From Straminergon stramineum (lineage: Eukaryota > Streptophyta > Bryopsida > Hypnales > Calliergonaceae), in the NCBI GenBank assembly GCA_963920665.1, contig OY987266.1:7693001-7757000 (forward strand): 64,000 nt of DNA, written 5' to 3'. The notes below the pieces were generated by a model, which was not told the origin of the DNA, made no database searches, and saw nothing but the letters and a program-made list of their open reading frames with translations. Below, in pieces: positions 44,036 to 56,689 of this stretch. Both the position numbers and the translations under genes were made by a program. The first letter of the stretch is position 1, and each line of letters begins with the position of its first letter.

Positions 44036-44968
44036 TTAACCCCTAAAGGACCAGCCTTGTGTTTTTGGCAACATAACTTTTTGGGGCAGGTACATGTGAG
44101 CGAAGATTTCACTCATTTAGGCTGAAATTTTTTGACAAGGTGTGGACGAGGAATATCTTTCATGCATGATAAATTTCATTTCATTTGAGTGTACAAGTAA
44201 AAAGTTATGATGCAAAATGTTGTTTATTTCTCAACTCAGGCAGCTCGGGCAGATCTGAAAAAATCACTTTTTTCAAAAATAAAAATTTGAAATTGGTTTT
44301 CTAGATTTACATATGTGGGGAAAGCTTTGAATTAGTCCATTTTGATCAATGTAATGAAAGTTATGAGGAATTTTAGTTTGCGGGCAGTTAAGGAATCTCT
44401 ACTCTAAAATAAACTTTGAAGCCCTTTATTTAACTCAATTTTTAATATTTTTTGAAAAAAATAAAATCATAGGATGTAGATTGTTTATTACAACATTAAA
44501 ACCATTGGGATTTTCATTTTTCAATTCCATAATTAAAATTTTGACAATTTAGTATTTTGAATTATTCTCTACTTCTTTCTACTTACTATTTTTTTCCTAT
44601 ATGTTGTACAATTCCAAATGATTTGAAAATTTTAAAGAACATAGACAACTTGCCTTGAAGAATGAATCCAAAGATGCACCACCATTTTGGACATTTTTTC
44701 ATACAAATGTGACTTTCTGAAGTGCTGCTGCCCGGTTTTTTGCAGGGCAAAAAATCTGATTTTTGTCACTTCAAATGTTAATATCTTGCAATCCACACGG
44801 TAGAAATTTCTGAAATTTTTTTCACATCTTTTCAAAACAACTTACTACAAGATCCTACGGTTACATGTGTTCTAAAATGTTTTTTTTCTTAAATTTGTTT
44901 TTTGTGCTAAAAATGGCAGTTTTTGAACGTTTTTGGTGAAAACGTAGTCAAGGAACTTTAGGGGTTAA
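44036..44968 (-). mobile_element. TTAA-bounded element, 933 bp, perfect 13-bp ends
   Basis: TTAACCCCTAAAG at 44036-44048 and CTTTAGGGGTTAA at 44956-44968. It is the best-preserved copy of the family that also includes 3796-3932/13499-15140 and 31928-32828, here in the opposite orientation. No ORF, so non-autonomous. Confidence 0.88.
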
Positions 44969-45931
44969 TAATGCCTTCATCAACATTGGTGATCAAAACA
45001 TTTTTTGGGCAATTGCAAGAAAGACCAGTCCTTCTTTTTGTCAAATTTAGAGTAATGAACTTGTCATGGCGGACTTTGGAAGTTTGAATTCAATCAATGA
45101 ACTTGAATTTTTTCTTGGAGATTATTGTCTTGATTGTAATTATATCCCTCATTTAAAAATGAAAAAAAAACATTTTATATTGAAAAAAATATTTTGCTAA
45201 TTTGACACACTTTTGAGGTTTAGAATATTTAGTATTGGCGAGTATCCAAAATTAATGATCTGTAGTTGAAATTGTTGTGTTCTATTCCCATAATACTATA
45301 ATAGGCGGGCATGTTCCTAGCAAGGTACATCTAAAAATATATTATTTATGTCATCCATGTTCATGCGAATATATAGGGCTCTTTGACATGTGAACTTTTG
45401 AACATTGAAGATGGTTTCAAGCTCATTCGTTTGGTGAAATGTGATCACCATCAAGTCCTCGCAAATGGCCAATTTTTTTTTTTTTTCATGATTTTATATT
45501 TATTAACAATTCAAACCTCATTTTATCTATTTTCTATGAAAAAACATCTATCTTTTATGTAGTATAGTTTTAGTAATCTTGGTAGTTCATAGTTCTTGCA
45601 ACAATACTTTTAACCATACATTTTTCTTCTCAACGATTGAAATTGTTCCTCTAAAAAGTATTCATAATACTAGTCATCAATATCGCTATTTTTATCAAAA
45701 TGCTACATAGAACAAGTTGTCATTTTTATGAAAGTAGAGGGTGATAAACAAGATATTGAGGGGCCCTATCTAACTTTCATTTGAAATGCTTTGATATTTA
45801 ATTGGTACATAGCTTTTGGAGGTATTTAAATTTACATGTTTGTAAACCACCATATTGGTTTACCTTTTAAAAAATAAAAAATATTAAAAAATAACTTGAA
45901 ATTGCAAGTTTGGAAGTGTTAGTACTTTGGT
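44969..45931. other. AT-rich spacer between two TTAA elements
   Basis: No gene or clear repeat; includes a T-run of about 15 near 45475. Confidence 0.5.
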
Positions 45932-46899
45932 TTAACCCCTCACCACCCAAGGGGACCAAAAGTGTCCTTAGGTCAAATTCAAAGTGTTGTAACTTTTGCA
46001 TCTGATGTCCGAATTCAATAAAACTTGTTCTAAAACTTGCGCTCTCTCTTCTAGTTTGTGTGGTAAAATTTTCAGATCAATCCAAGATTTTCTGAATTTT
46101 TGGAAGCCAATCGAAGTTCACAAGTTCAATTTGAGTTCATCAAACTGTATTTGATGGCTGCAACTTCGGGGGCTTGTATCTCCTTCATCCAAAGTTCGTT
46201 TTCAATGAAATTTGTTGGGTTATGTTTCCCATAAAGTCTAGTCAGTGTGGTAGAATTTTCATGCCAATCCAAGTTGTTTTGAATGTTTGGGAGCAATTCG
46301 AAGTTCAAAATCCTGACATTTTTGGATTACAGTGAACTTCGGTGGCTTGTTTCTTCTTCATACAATGTTTGTTTCCAATAAGTTTTTTTGGAAAAGTTGC
46401 ACATACTAATCTAGTTTGTGTGTATAAAATTTCATATCAATCCAATAAGTTATGATTGATTGAAAAGCATTTTAGTAGAAGGAGGTTCAGTTTTTGATGT
46501 ATTTTTTGCAACTTCTCTTGCTATTTTTTTACATTTTCAAAGTCATTTTGCAGACACAATGAATCAATTGAATGATATTTTTTTCACCAATGTGTTTTTA
46601 TGCTGATTTTGAATCACTTTATAGTTCAAAGTTTCTTCATTTGAGTAGAGTTAGAAATCGAATTTCGCTTCCAAATGTAGTTTTAGGAAAAATTCAGCAT
46701 CCTTTTTCAACACTAAATCATTATAATCTTGAAATCTATGGGGTCAAATGACACCAAATTTGGTGCATGTAATCTACACCAAGTGCACTACAATTTTGTA
46801 TGGTTGAGATCTCTATAACTCAGTGAAAGTTATATCTATAACACTTCAAAAGAAATGTTGTTTTTGGACTTGTTCAGGCCTTAGGCGGTGAGGGGTTAA
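45932..46899 (+). mobile_element. TTAA-bounded element, 968 bp, different interior
   Basis: TTAACCCCTCACC at 45932-45944 and GGTGAGGGGTTAA at 46887-46899, perfect 13-bp inverted ends. The interior is unlike the 44-kb copy. It holds about three diverged direct repeats of 160-180 bp, marked by CTAGTTTGTGTGGTAAAATT, the TTCATCCAAAGTTCG region and TTCRTATCAATCCAA. No ORF. It is a second subfamily sharing the TTAACCCCT terminus. Confidence 0.82.
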
Positions 46900-47560
46900 G
46901 CCACAACCATCAATTAGGGAGTTTTCCACTAGATATCAATGGGAACTTCAAGAGGTTAGGGCAAGAAGCTAGAAGATGCAATTAGGAGAAAATTAGGGGA
47001 GATTCTAGGGGGAATATAGTCATTTAAAACTGAAAAGATGTTAAGCAAGATTTGGTAGAGTAATCAAATTACGCTAATGGTAAATGATGACAAAATGAAA
47101 ACCAAAAGTGCAAAAATCAAAATGAAAACAAAACACTATAAGTAGAAAATGAAACTAGAATCAAATTGCAAACACAAAAATAGAAATATAAAAAGAACAA
47201 AGGAATTTCAAAAACAAATGACTAATAGTATGAAATGAAACTAGAAGTAAATTGAAAACTACAAAAATAAGAAATTAATTAAATAACCCAAAGAAGTTAG
47301 TTCAACTAAAACTATGACTAAAACATTAGTTCTATGCATAAAACACTAAAGTAGTGCTAGAAACACTAAAATGAAGGGTTTTCAGTAGTTTAAAGTGCTT
47401 TTTAGTAATATAGGATGTTTTACACTAAATTAACATAGTTTATACGAAATTACCAGATTTACAGCAACATAGTGTCGTAGCACAGGATAAGTAAATTCCC
47501 TATTATGCTCACAAAAATCACTCTAGAGCATAACGAAGTGATTCTAAAGATCGAACCCAC
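46900..47560. other. AT-rich edge of the retroelement block
   Basis: No gene. A stretch at about 47400-47560 (GTAGCACAGGATAAGTAAAT, then GATCGAACCCACAAGATTCT) may be part of a long terminal repeat, but no second copy was found in the window. Confidence 0.4.
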
Positions 47561-49398
47561 AAGATTCTGTGAAGTATTTACTTGATTTGGGCGAGTAAGC
47601 GCTGTCACTCTCTAAAACTTCCTTTCCGGTCCTAGATCTAAAACCGGAAACAAACAACCACCCAGAGAATCAGGACCGGATTACTTCCCTTTCGATTCAT
47701 AAATTCCCCGCTGAATCCAATTCTCCCAATCTCTAGGACCTAAACAATTCTGGTCCTGGTACTACTCTGAACCAATCCGCTCCGACTGATTCCCTTATCT
47801 TCCCAACACTCTTCCGGTTTAATTTTGCCTCTGTCGGACCATCAGAGGGTTCGCCGCTTAGGTTTTTGAGTGGTAGGCCCACCACTCCTTCTGCGGATTA
47901 TAGTGGTTGAAGACCCACTGTTCTCTTCCCTCCTTTCCTAACTAACTTGAATCCGGTTTGATCCCTCATAGCAATCCGGACAGAAACCCGATATGTAGGT
48001 CACACAGAGATCCCCCGTACGATCCGTTCTTACTACAACGACCTCAATGCCAGCTCCTACCCGTGCGAAGCTAGGTGGTTACAAGTCTACTCGTCCATTC
48101 CAACAGTAACTAGGATCATTCCATTTATCGACTAAAGTAGTGAGACCTCTTCAGAAGGTCGGACACTCAACAGGACTACCCGTCCAGGAGTTCTAGCGTG
48201 ACTAAGGATAACCTCCCTACCCGCCTAGCCTAACAGCGGCTATCTCACCCGGAACTTTGAAACCCTAGATCTTGCTGAGGCACTGAAATACACTCCCAAC
48301 ACTTACACAACCTGCACACATACCAAGGATCGAAAACTATCGCACTAAGGGGAGAAATCTAACCACAACTTTGCCTTACACCTTCCTAACTCCACATCAT
48401 GCAAACCTGCCAAGCTTGGGAGACACACACAACAAGAGAGCGCATACAAAGGTACAACAGAAATTGCAAAAAAAAGACTCCTGTCGCGCCCCTTAGTGAC
48501 ACTTACCACCTTAAGCTCACTTTCCAAACACTTAGCACCTTAGTGCCACTAAGTTTCACGCTCTCCTAACACTGCACATACCACGCACCCACAATGTTAG
48601 GTTCCAACCCAAGTCACGGGGTTCCCCATTCCTCCGTGACTCCCAATCCTTTCCTTCCAATACTTAACTCCCACAAGACACCGAGCATATCATTTGATGA
48701 CATGGGGCGGAACTTCCATTGATGTCCAAGCACTCGGTGAGGCACTACTCCCACCGGTGCTAACCGCCCTTGAATAGGACCCAACTCCCTACTAGGCCCA
48801 ACCCAACTCATTTCGGGACTCACTAATCGGGACTCACCCAACGCGACTCACACCATGGCCTAGTGTAGAGTGGGACACCACCCAACCGGTATCAAGGAGT
48901 GCCCAAGCACTCCATGGTAACACACAAGTGGTGGTGAGGCTCCAACACTAACCTCACCACCCGGGGCCACTTAGGCTCACCATGGCACCATCCGGGAGTG
49001 AGGAGGGAGACCACCCCTCCTCATAGTACTCTCTGCGGGATTCGGCAGCCCCCCCCCATACTAGAGGTCACCGGGAACCCCCAAGATGCACCCCATCTTG
49101 GAAGACCACCCATTTCTCCCGATTCGCACTACTTTGGGACTCCCGAACTTCCACCCGGCATAACTTTGCGTTCCGGGATCCAAATCGCACATGCGACCCC
49201 ATTTTCGACATCTACGCGACGCGTAGATGCCGATGGACTACTCACTTGATCCATTAGGACAAGTACTCGCAAAGATATCGCCCTCCAAAGATTCGGGACA
49301 CTCCCGGCGCGGCCGGGACACCCCCAACTTTGAACGCCCATAACTTTTGACTCGCAAGTCTAAATCACGCGTTCTTTGGACGGCTGGAAGCGTCTTCT

Positions 49399-49438
49399 CA
49401 AGACCTTTCCAAGCATGTATTACACGCCCCCAAATTCG
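49399..49438. repeat. Segment related to one arm of the foldback palindromes
   Basis: CAAGACCTTTCCAAGCATGT followed by ATTACACGCCCCCAAATTCG matches the right arm and flank of palindrome copies 3 and 6 (CAAGACCTTTCCAA..TATTACACGCCCC..ATTCG), apart from a few bases in the middle. Here the other arm is missing. Confidence 0.7.
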
Positions 49439-49757
49439 TCTGGATCAGAGCGCTACCTCGCTCTGATCGCTCGGGACTCCTAGTCCCCCTCACCTCATCT
49501 CTTGCAAGGCTTGGGGAGTCACCCCCAATGTCCCCCTTGCTCACCAAGGTGGCACGGGCACGCCTTGTGATGAGGGTCGTGACAACTCCTAGCGTCCCTC
49601 GTGGGCGCTGACTATATACATTTCAAAAAGTTACAAATGGGCGGGAAAACTCGTGAAAGTCCGGCCGCCATCTCGGTCAGACTTTCCGGTCCTACCTACT
49701 CGCCACTAGACCGGAATAGATTCCGTATCCGCTCCTATTCTACCTACTCTGTACATC

Positions 49758-51443
49758 CTAAACCCCTATTCGCGATCCAATGGTCGCATTGTCCGCTCCC
49801 GGGTCTATCTGCTCGAAAACCTCGTTTAGGTTTCGACTCCTCTTGATCTCCTGAGGTCGAGGAACCAGATTGCCTTCTGTGGATGCGGGTGATGAGTCCA
49901 AGTCGATGGCGGTTCCAGGCATGCCGGCCTGGGTCGTTCTCTTGGACTTGGGGATCGTATCCTTCCCCTCGCTTGCTGTCACTTCCGGGAACGAATTCGG
50001 GAGGGAGATGTCCGAGAGTCGGATACCGCGAGAGTAGGTTGTTCCCGACAGTATCCGGGTACTCTCCTCCATCCGGTCCGCTGCCTTCCGTGCCTCCTGC
50101 ATTGCCGCTTCTACCTGCTCGGCAAAATCGTTGAGGATCCACACCATCCGGGAACCGGATAGCTTCTTCTCCTCGTGCATCTGCTCGTCAAACAACTTGG
50201 CCTTGGTGAGGGCTGTTCTGGTCTCCTTGAATGTGGCCTTCACTTGCTCCATCATCTGCCGAGCATCCTCTGCGATAGATTTGGTGGCTATGAAGTTCTC
50301 CTGATGCACTAGGATCTCCGTCTTCATCCGATCCACCTCCTCTTGTAACCAGCGGATCTCTGCTTCCTGCTTCCGGGACTCAACCGGATCAGAAATACAA
50401 GCCGCCACCTTTTCTGGTAGCTCCCGGTTGGGTGCTGCTCCCACCAACTACCCGATGGCTACTACTATCCTTCTCTTCCATTCCCAGTCCATCCGGATGT
50501 CACAGAGGACCTTCACCAGAGGTGGGAACGGATCCTCGGGATCCACCACTTTCTCCTCTTCCAGTTTCCCTTCCGGTACTAGAGCGTTGGGTCCACGTGG
50601 CGTCCCTCGTTTGTTCGGGGAGGTAGTCTTGTGACGCTTGACTGGCGGTACTGGCGCCTCCTCGTCTTCCAACTCTGAATCTTCTCCCGGTTCAGAACCG
50701 GATTCACTCTCTCGATCCGATCCTGATTCCCCATATCTGAGAACTACTTCCTGATTCTTATACACCTCGTCTTCTCTATTGTTCAAGAGTTGATTCGACT
50801 GATAGAGGTGGATCAAGTAGGGGCTTATTGGAGTTGCCCTACTCTTTCCGATTCTACTGACTAACTGGAGTACCAGATCGGAAATGATCCGGGCCCAGTC
50901 GACTTTCCGGTCCTCTCTCAGAGCCCCGAAAATAGTGTTCGCAAGGGTAATAGTTACCCTTGTTGGCTTCTCCGGATGGAGGATCGAAACGAGGAACTGT
51001 AGGAGTCGGCGGTTCCGCTCATCCTTATAGTCCTCGATGGCGTATCCGTCCTTCGGGTTGACCGCTCCCTTGAACTTGCCCCGAACGAAGTCGTCCTTCC
51101 GGTTGGCCATCCCGAATCCTCCTGGCCGGAAGTTGTATACTGACCTCCAGACTTCTTCCGTCTAGAGAGGCGGAACGGCTCTCAGCGTATTGTCCCACTC
51201 ATTAGACACTTTCCCCGAGAGTTCTCAGACGAAGACTTCCTCCTTGAACCCCCAGGGCTTGGTTGCAAACCCTATACAACCCATGGAGTTCAAGTCGTCC
51301 ATGAGTTCCGCTTGGGTATCCTCTGACAGCGGAATAACCGGAACTACTTTCCGGAGTTTGACATCTGACGACGAGCTAGCCTCACCTCTAGTCCTTTTGA
51401 GCTGCGGCATAGTTGCGGACGAGCTACTCTGAACCCTTTCCAA
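49758..51443 (-). pseudogene. gag-like / plant transposon protein frame with three stops
   Basis: One frame of about 562 codons from 51443 to 49758, interrupted by TGA (51225-51227), TAG (51162-51164) and TAG (50448-50450); the frame is otherwise continuous. Order: Ser-rich start, GCIGFATKPWG, a conserved-looking block VWRSVYNFRPGGFGMANRKD and GKFKGAVNPKDGYAIEDYKD, an acidic segment (SGSEPGEDSELEDEEA) with a basic KRHKTT patch, then a coiled coil (about 50130-50420) and a Pro/Ser-rich end. It resembles the putative plant transposon/gag proteins that accompany plant LTR elements; I recognise the type but not the exact family. All three stops could come from one C-to-T change each. A start at the ATG at 51410 is equally possible. 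Confidence 0.6.
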
Positions 51444-51665
51444 TGCTGCCTTACTGTCGCTCTCCTAGCCGCACGTCCCGTTCCTTTCCTTCACTCTCCG
51501 ATCTCAACCGGAAGTCAAACTAATACTGTAGCGGACACTATAACACTCGCGAAAAACGCTCGCAACAGTGACTAACACAGAACGCCTAAGCTGACAGACA
51601 CGAGGAGCTTGAAAGCGCTGGGAAAATGAAAAAGTAAAAAGGGGTGCGACTGGCCAGGCCAACCC

Positions 51666-51672
51666 ATTTATA
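51666..51672 (-). promoter_or_regulatory. TATA-like box of the retroelement
   Basis: TATAAAT on the minus strand, about 225 bp upstream of the gag-like frame, in a GC-rich context. Position and strand suit transcription of that frame. Sequence match only. Confidence 0.4.
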
Positions 51673-51880
51673 CTGGCTGGACCCCATTGCCACCTCAGCA
51701 CGACCTAATCCGGATCCGGTTTCTGTAGGCTATCCAGTTCGTCACTTATCCGTTTACTACTTGGAAACTGGATTGAGTAGATCTTCCCACTATCCCATTT
51801 CCCACTTCTATTTCCGCTCCTTATGGCTTCTTAACCAAATCCGGATACCCTTATCTAGCTATCCGGTTAGTTTTACTGAG

Positions 51881-54217
51881 TAAAACCAAAAAAATTAGAA
51901 TTTCATGCTGCCACACATAGCAAAATTTCACTAATTTGGCGCATTTTACACTAATTTAGCAAATTAACAATAAATTAGGGGGGATGAAAGAAGTTATGGA
52001 AATTAATCCATTGGGAAGTTTGGTTGTAGGAAAATTTAGGTTTGAAGTCCTCTCTTTCTCTCTTTTAATTTTCTCTCAATTTTGCGAGATTTTTTTATGA
52101 GGAAATTGTTGTGATTTGTGGGCATTTGTAGTTTGAGTTGCAAAAGTTCAAGATAGGGGAAGATCAAGAACAATTTGTCAAATAGATTTCACCATTTTAT
52201 AAAAGAAAATGGGTGAAAAATGAAGGGTTTTGAGGTCAAATGGGAAAGTGCTTGAGAAGATGAGAAAAATTTGAGTTGAGTTTTGGACAACCAACTTCAT
52301 CAAGCGATAGTGCAAAGATAGAGACTTGGATGGAGTTGAAAATTAGTGGGAAGATGTGCCTTGAAGCTGAATTTTCAAAAAGCCCAACATCAATCCATTT
52401 GGAGCACGGATGCAACAGTGATGGTTGATTTAATGCAAAGAAGTCAGCTATCGCTCCCAAGGAAGACTGTCAATTTCAGCAAGCGATTGTGGGAGATTGG
52501 TGTATTCAAATGATCTGAATTTTGGAGAGGATGAAGATTAGAAAGTTAACTTTCCAAAAATATATGGCTTGTCCAATTCAAAGCAAAGATGAAGACAAGG
52601 AAGTCGAATTAGTGAGTGAAGGTCTGCTACCATAAGTTGTGGTGACTTTTGTCCTATTTTGCATTTTTTTGTTGTTGTAGGCTAGTTGAATTTTAATTCT
52701 AATACTAATTACAAAATACTTGAATCTTTGCATGTGTCTCTATGATTAATGTGATGCAATGCATGTTGAAATTAGGGTGTTTTGTTTAATTGAGAGTGCA
52801 TAATGAGTAAATTCATTTTTTAGGGTTTTAGGGCACATGTGGAAGCACTGCCTAAATTGGGTTGAAAGTAGGGTTTGGGTATGTGGATGATGAAATGAGA
52901 AAAGAAAAAAATGCTAAATTGCCTACAATGAAGGTATGAATGTTGTAGGATTGGATCTAGGGACTTAGAGAGGTGCTTGGTGTCAAAATGCATGGATTGA
53001 GCTAGGCTTTTGGTGATTTTGGTGTGCTGGAATTATTTTTCAAGGCCCTAATTTAACCCATTTGGTGCCTTGATTGCCAATTTTGAATAAAGTAAAGCCT
53101 AGGAGGTCACTATAATCGTTTGGAATATGTGTTAGGGTCAATTTGGGATTTTAGGGCCCACTTAGGGGATTTAGAAGTGTTGCCTCCTTTTCCCACTTAG
53201 TCATTTAATTAGAAATTCATCTACAAAACATTGATGTAATCCATTGCTTGGAGGGCAATTTACGTAGAGGTCCCATACACTCCCCACCGGCCAACTCTAG
53301 GGGGGATTTTTGCCACATGTGATGAAAATCTCTCATAATATTATTTCACAAAAATAAAAGTTCACTATATTATAGAAAAAGGTGGTTTATTAGCATCTCT
53401 CTTTGATCCCAATTTGTCATCCTCTTAAAATTAATGATATAACCACCAATAGTGCTATTTTGTGAGTACACAAGCATAAGCCTATGAGCATTGAACATGG
53501 ATTATATATGAGCATTGAGCTCAAAAAATTGAAAAAGCATTAGAAAATTGAATAATATTTGTAAAAATAGATCCCATCTTAAAATTTGAATCAAACTAAC
53601 TATTTTTAGGTGAATTTTAGAACCTAATACCACGGACCTATTACCATAGATATGTAAAATTTAGATGAAAATTCTAATTTTCAATCTTGTCTAGAAGTAT
53701 AGACTATGAAGATGAAGAACCCAATTGATGTGAAAGATGAATAGAGATGGAAATAAGTTTGTTTAGAATATTAGTTGATCATTGTCCCATAATAGCATGG
53801 ACCCTCTCGAAATCAATGGAAAAGTACCAATAATTTTTTGTTGATGTGCTGTTATTGGATTTGTTTAGATTTTAGAAGAAAAAAATTCTTGATGAGATTT
53901 CATTACAAGTGTGGAAAGAACTTAGCCCCATCAAGTTTCATTTTTGTTGGATACTATCTTGTAGAAGCATAGATCTTCTCAAGACTAATGGGGGAGGTTC
54001 CTACACTTATGCCTTAATGTATCAATAATTGGACTTGTTAACATTTAAAAAAATATTGTTAAGATTATTAAGATATGAAGAAAATATTTGGTTGATATGG
54101 ATTATTTGTGTAAGGAATGAACTTAGTTACACCAAAATGTTGATTAATTGATCATTGTCTTCTTATGGGACCTCATAGGGATCCAACTCTTCTCTCTTGA
54201 TTAGATGGTCATTTGAT
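51881..54217. other. AT-rich gene-poor stretch
   Basis: No gene, RNA or confident repeat was recognised. Confidence 0.55.
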
Positions 54218-54391
54218 TGATCACTCTCTTCTTGCTACCTAGTACCCCTTGGCACCGAGGGGAGCCCCCCAATTGCCTCTACACCCCCAAAAGAAAAGAT
54301 TTAAGAAAATAAAAATTTATTTTTCAATTTCCGCGATTGGAGGGCTCTCCTTGGCATCGAGGGGTACTCAATAGCAAGAGGGGAGTGATCA
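54218..54391. mobile_element. 174-bp hairpin (foldback MITE-like)
   Basis: The left arm TGATCACTCTCTTCTTGCTA..GTACCCCTTGG..GGGGAGCC pairs with the right arm GGCTCTCC..ATCGAGGGGTAC..AGCAAGAGGGGAGTGATCA over about 60 bp per arm. The loop is AT-rich. The whole unit is one inverted repeat, so it would transcribe into a long hairpin. The target duplication is unclear. Confidence 0.75.
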
Positions 54392-56516
54392 TAATAATCT
54401 AAATTTCAATGGAACAACCTCATTTGATTTCAAAAGAATCCCAATTAATCAACAAATTTTTTTCTTTTTTTCTAAAAATCTAGCAAAGTACAATAAATGG
54501 GACATCAAGGTTGTTCAAGTGAAAACCATAATAAGTACATGGTAATAGGTACACAATCATAGGTATTAATAAAATTTATTAAAAATAGTAAAATTTGAGC
54601 AAATATTTTTTGATGGAATCTCTAAAAAGTTGTATGCTTACATGCTCATAAAATAGAAACCTTGACATAACCACCAAACAAACTCATTGTTCAAGGAACA
54701 TGTTCAAAAGGTTGGAACAAATTCATAAATGACAATACTACAACGACAACGTGAGGGAATTCCAATCCCCATGCACCCATGCTAGACAACCACTAAGGTA
54801 GAAGAAGACAAATTGGCATAGAACAAAAGGGTAATCAAACTCTCAATTTGGTTAGGAATATCAACAAGACACTATAGAAACAATGTGATGAACAAGTATG
54901 ATGGCGTTTGTGCTTCTAGTTGTATGAATCGCAACCAGCCACAATTATTAATAAATGACAAGATTTATTTGTATTGGTTCAAATTGGTTAATGAAAAGGG
55001 ATTCCATCACAATTTACAATGCATTATATAGGTAAGTAAGAATAAGTAATGAATTTTCTAAGTGATAGTAATAGGTGTTCAATAAATCAACATAAAGTTT
55101 TAATATTTTACTTCTTGTACATTTTCAAAATTGATGACTTTATTCTAGGGAAAAATCTAGATGTGATGTTTTTTGGGGTAAATGAATAATGATAATTTTT
55201 GAATATACTACATTGTCTATTATTTACAAGTACAAATAGAAATTTTAGTGTTGAAGTAAAATTGACGAAATTTTACTTCAAGATTGTAGTTAAGGTTGAT
55301 TTTGGGCCCCAAGGTAATAGAGATTCTTTCTGAAGACAAACCCAATAAAGAAGTAAGATTGCCTTATTAACAAAGTAATCTCAAGTCTGCTAATATTCAT
55401 CATGTAGTGCTATCAATTTTATAACATGGTACTATAAGTGGAGTTCTAATCCAAATTGGGCTAGTAATATAGTATTCAAATGCTTTGAACAACACCTTTT
55501 CCTTGGTGCATTATTATTTCAACGTGGAACAAACCTCTAAGTTTTAGGATTAAGTATTAAATTATAGCAACCTTCTATTGGTGGTCAAAGTCAATGACCC
55601 AAGTTGGTGAAGTTCTTAGTCTACCAAACCTTTTTGAATCATGTCCTCCTTTCTAAATTCATACCAATGATAGTTGCCAAATATTTCCTTTGTAGACTAG
55701 ACTAGACTAGATTTTTACATTTGCATGTGAAAGATTAACAAATTCTTTGGCTTCTAGAATATTTTGCCAACTTTTCCATCACTTGGAAACAATGTTAAGG
55801 GAGAACTGCTTGTTAGTTGCTTGTTAGTTGGTGCCTTTGGGAAAATAATTGGTTGGAGTGTGAAAATGGAGTATCTAAAATTAAACAAAAAATTGGTAGG
55901 ACCGGCAACCAATTGGTGTGCAAAAATAAAAGGTGGATATGAAGCTACCACTTTTATGAAGTTCCTAGATTTTAGCTGCTTGCCCTCTCGAATCCAAGGC
56001 TAATACTTGAGTTGTTGGAGGCATGTATGTTCTTGAATAAGGTAGGTATATGTTTAGGATTGGTTGGTGAAGGGCTTTGTACAAGGTGGGGGTGGATATT
56101 GTTTTAGTATTGGTTGTGGAGACCAACCCATGCTCCATTGTTTGTGCCTGCTTGATGTTATGAAGTTTGGAGCTTAGTTCTAAAACCAACATGACTTTGA
56201 AAAAGGTGGATTGTAGCCTTTGCAAAATTTGAAGTTGAAGGTAAGTGGGTAATGAGAATTTGATACCAGAGGAAATCAATAGGGAGATTTTGATAAGGAG
56301 AGGATGCAATTGGGGCCCTGTGGACCCTCCCCTGGCTCCTACCACAAGTGGCAGGAGACAAAATTTCTAGGGCAGCTTCGAAAACTTCCCAAACCTTGTT
56401 TGGAAATGTTGGCTTACCGACAGCTCCCACTTTCACAGCCTCGTGGTCTTTATTGGCTTCCCATTGCCAAGTACTCTGCCAACTCTTTGCCACAGTACTA
56501 CCTGATATTCTCAGAC
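54392..56516. other. AT-rich stretch with unassigned ORFs near its right end
   Basis: Open frames at 55764-56003 (+) and 56158-56562 (-) show no motif I recognise and overlap frames on the other strand. The region from 56290 to 56516 is more GC-rich and could be an old gene fragment. Confidence 0.4.
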
Positions 56517-56689
56517 ATTCTGGAATCTGGGAGATTCTACTCCCTGTATTGTTGGTGCGCAAACCTTTAATTTGTGGTCGCTTTTCGAAAGGGTCGGAAT
56601 CAGTCAGGAATTCAATTTTGTAGTTGAGTTCGTCTTTATAAAGTAATGCTGCGCTGCTGGCAATGTGGACGGGCTCTTACCAAGCTTAG

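Larger units (their letters stand above)
47560..51880 (-). mobile_element. Degenerate gag-only retroelement block
   Basis: A GC-rich island of 4.3 kb with sharp composition changes at both ends. On the minus strand it has a TATA-like box, a leader, a gag-like frame (51443-49758) and then about 2.2 kb of non-coding GC-rich sequence to 47560. No protease, integrase or reverse transcriptase motif was found, so a non-autonomous (TR-GAG or LARD-type) LTR element is the best guess. The long terminal repeats were not identified. Confidence 0.55.

Noticed and set aside
49883..50634. Plus-strand ORFs rich in Pro/Ser opposite the gag-like frame
   Set aside because: Shadows of the minus-strand frame in GC-rich DNA.
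47390..51970. Possible LTR pair from the shared TTTTACACTAAWTTA motif (47417 and 51944)
   Set aside because: The match is short and AT-rich and does not extend, so I did not call LTRs.
55764..56562. ORFs of 79-134 codons before the RLK3 flank
   Set aside because: They overlap each other on both strands and show no domain; listed only as unassigned sequence.
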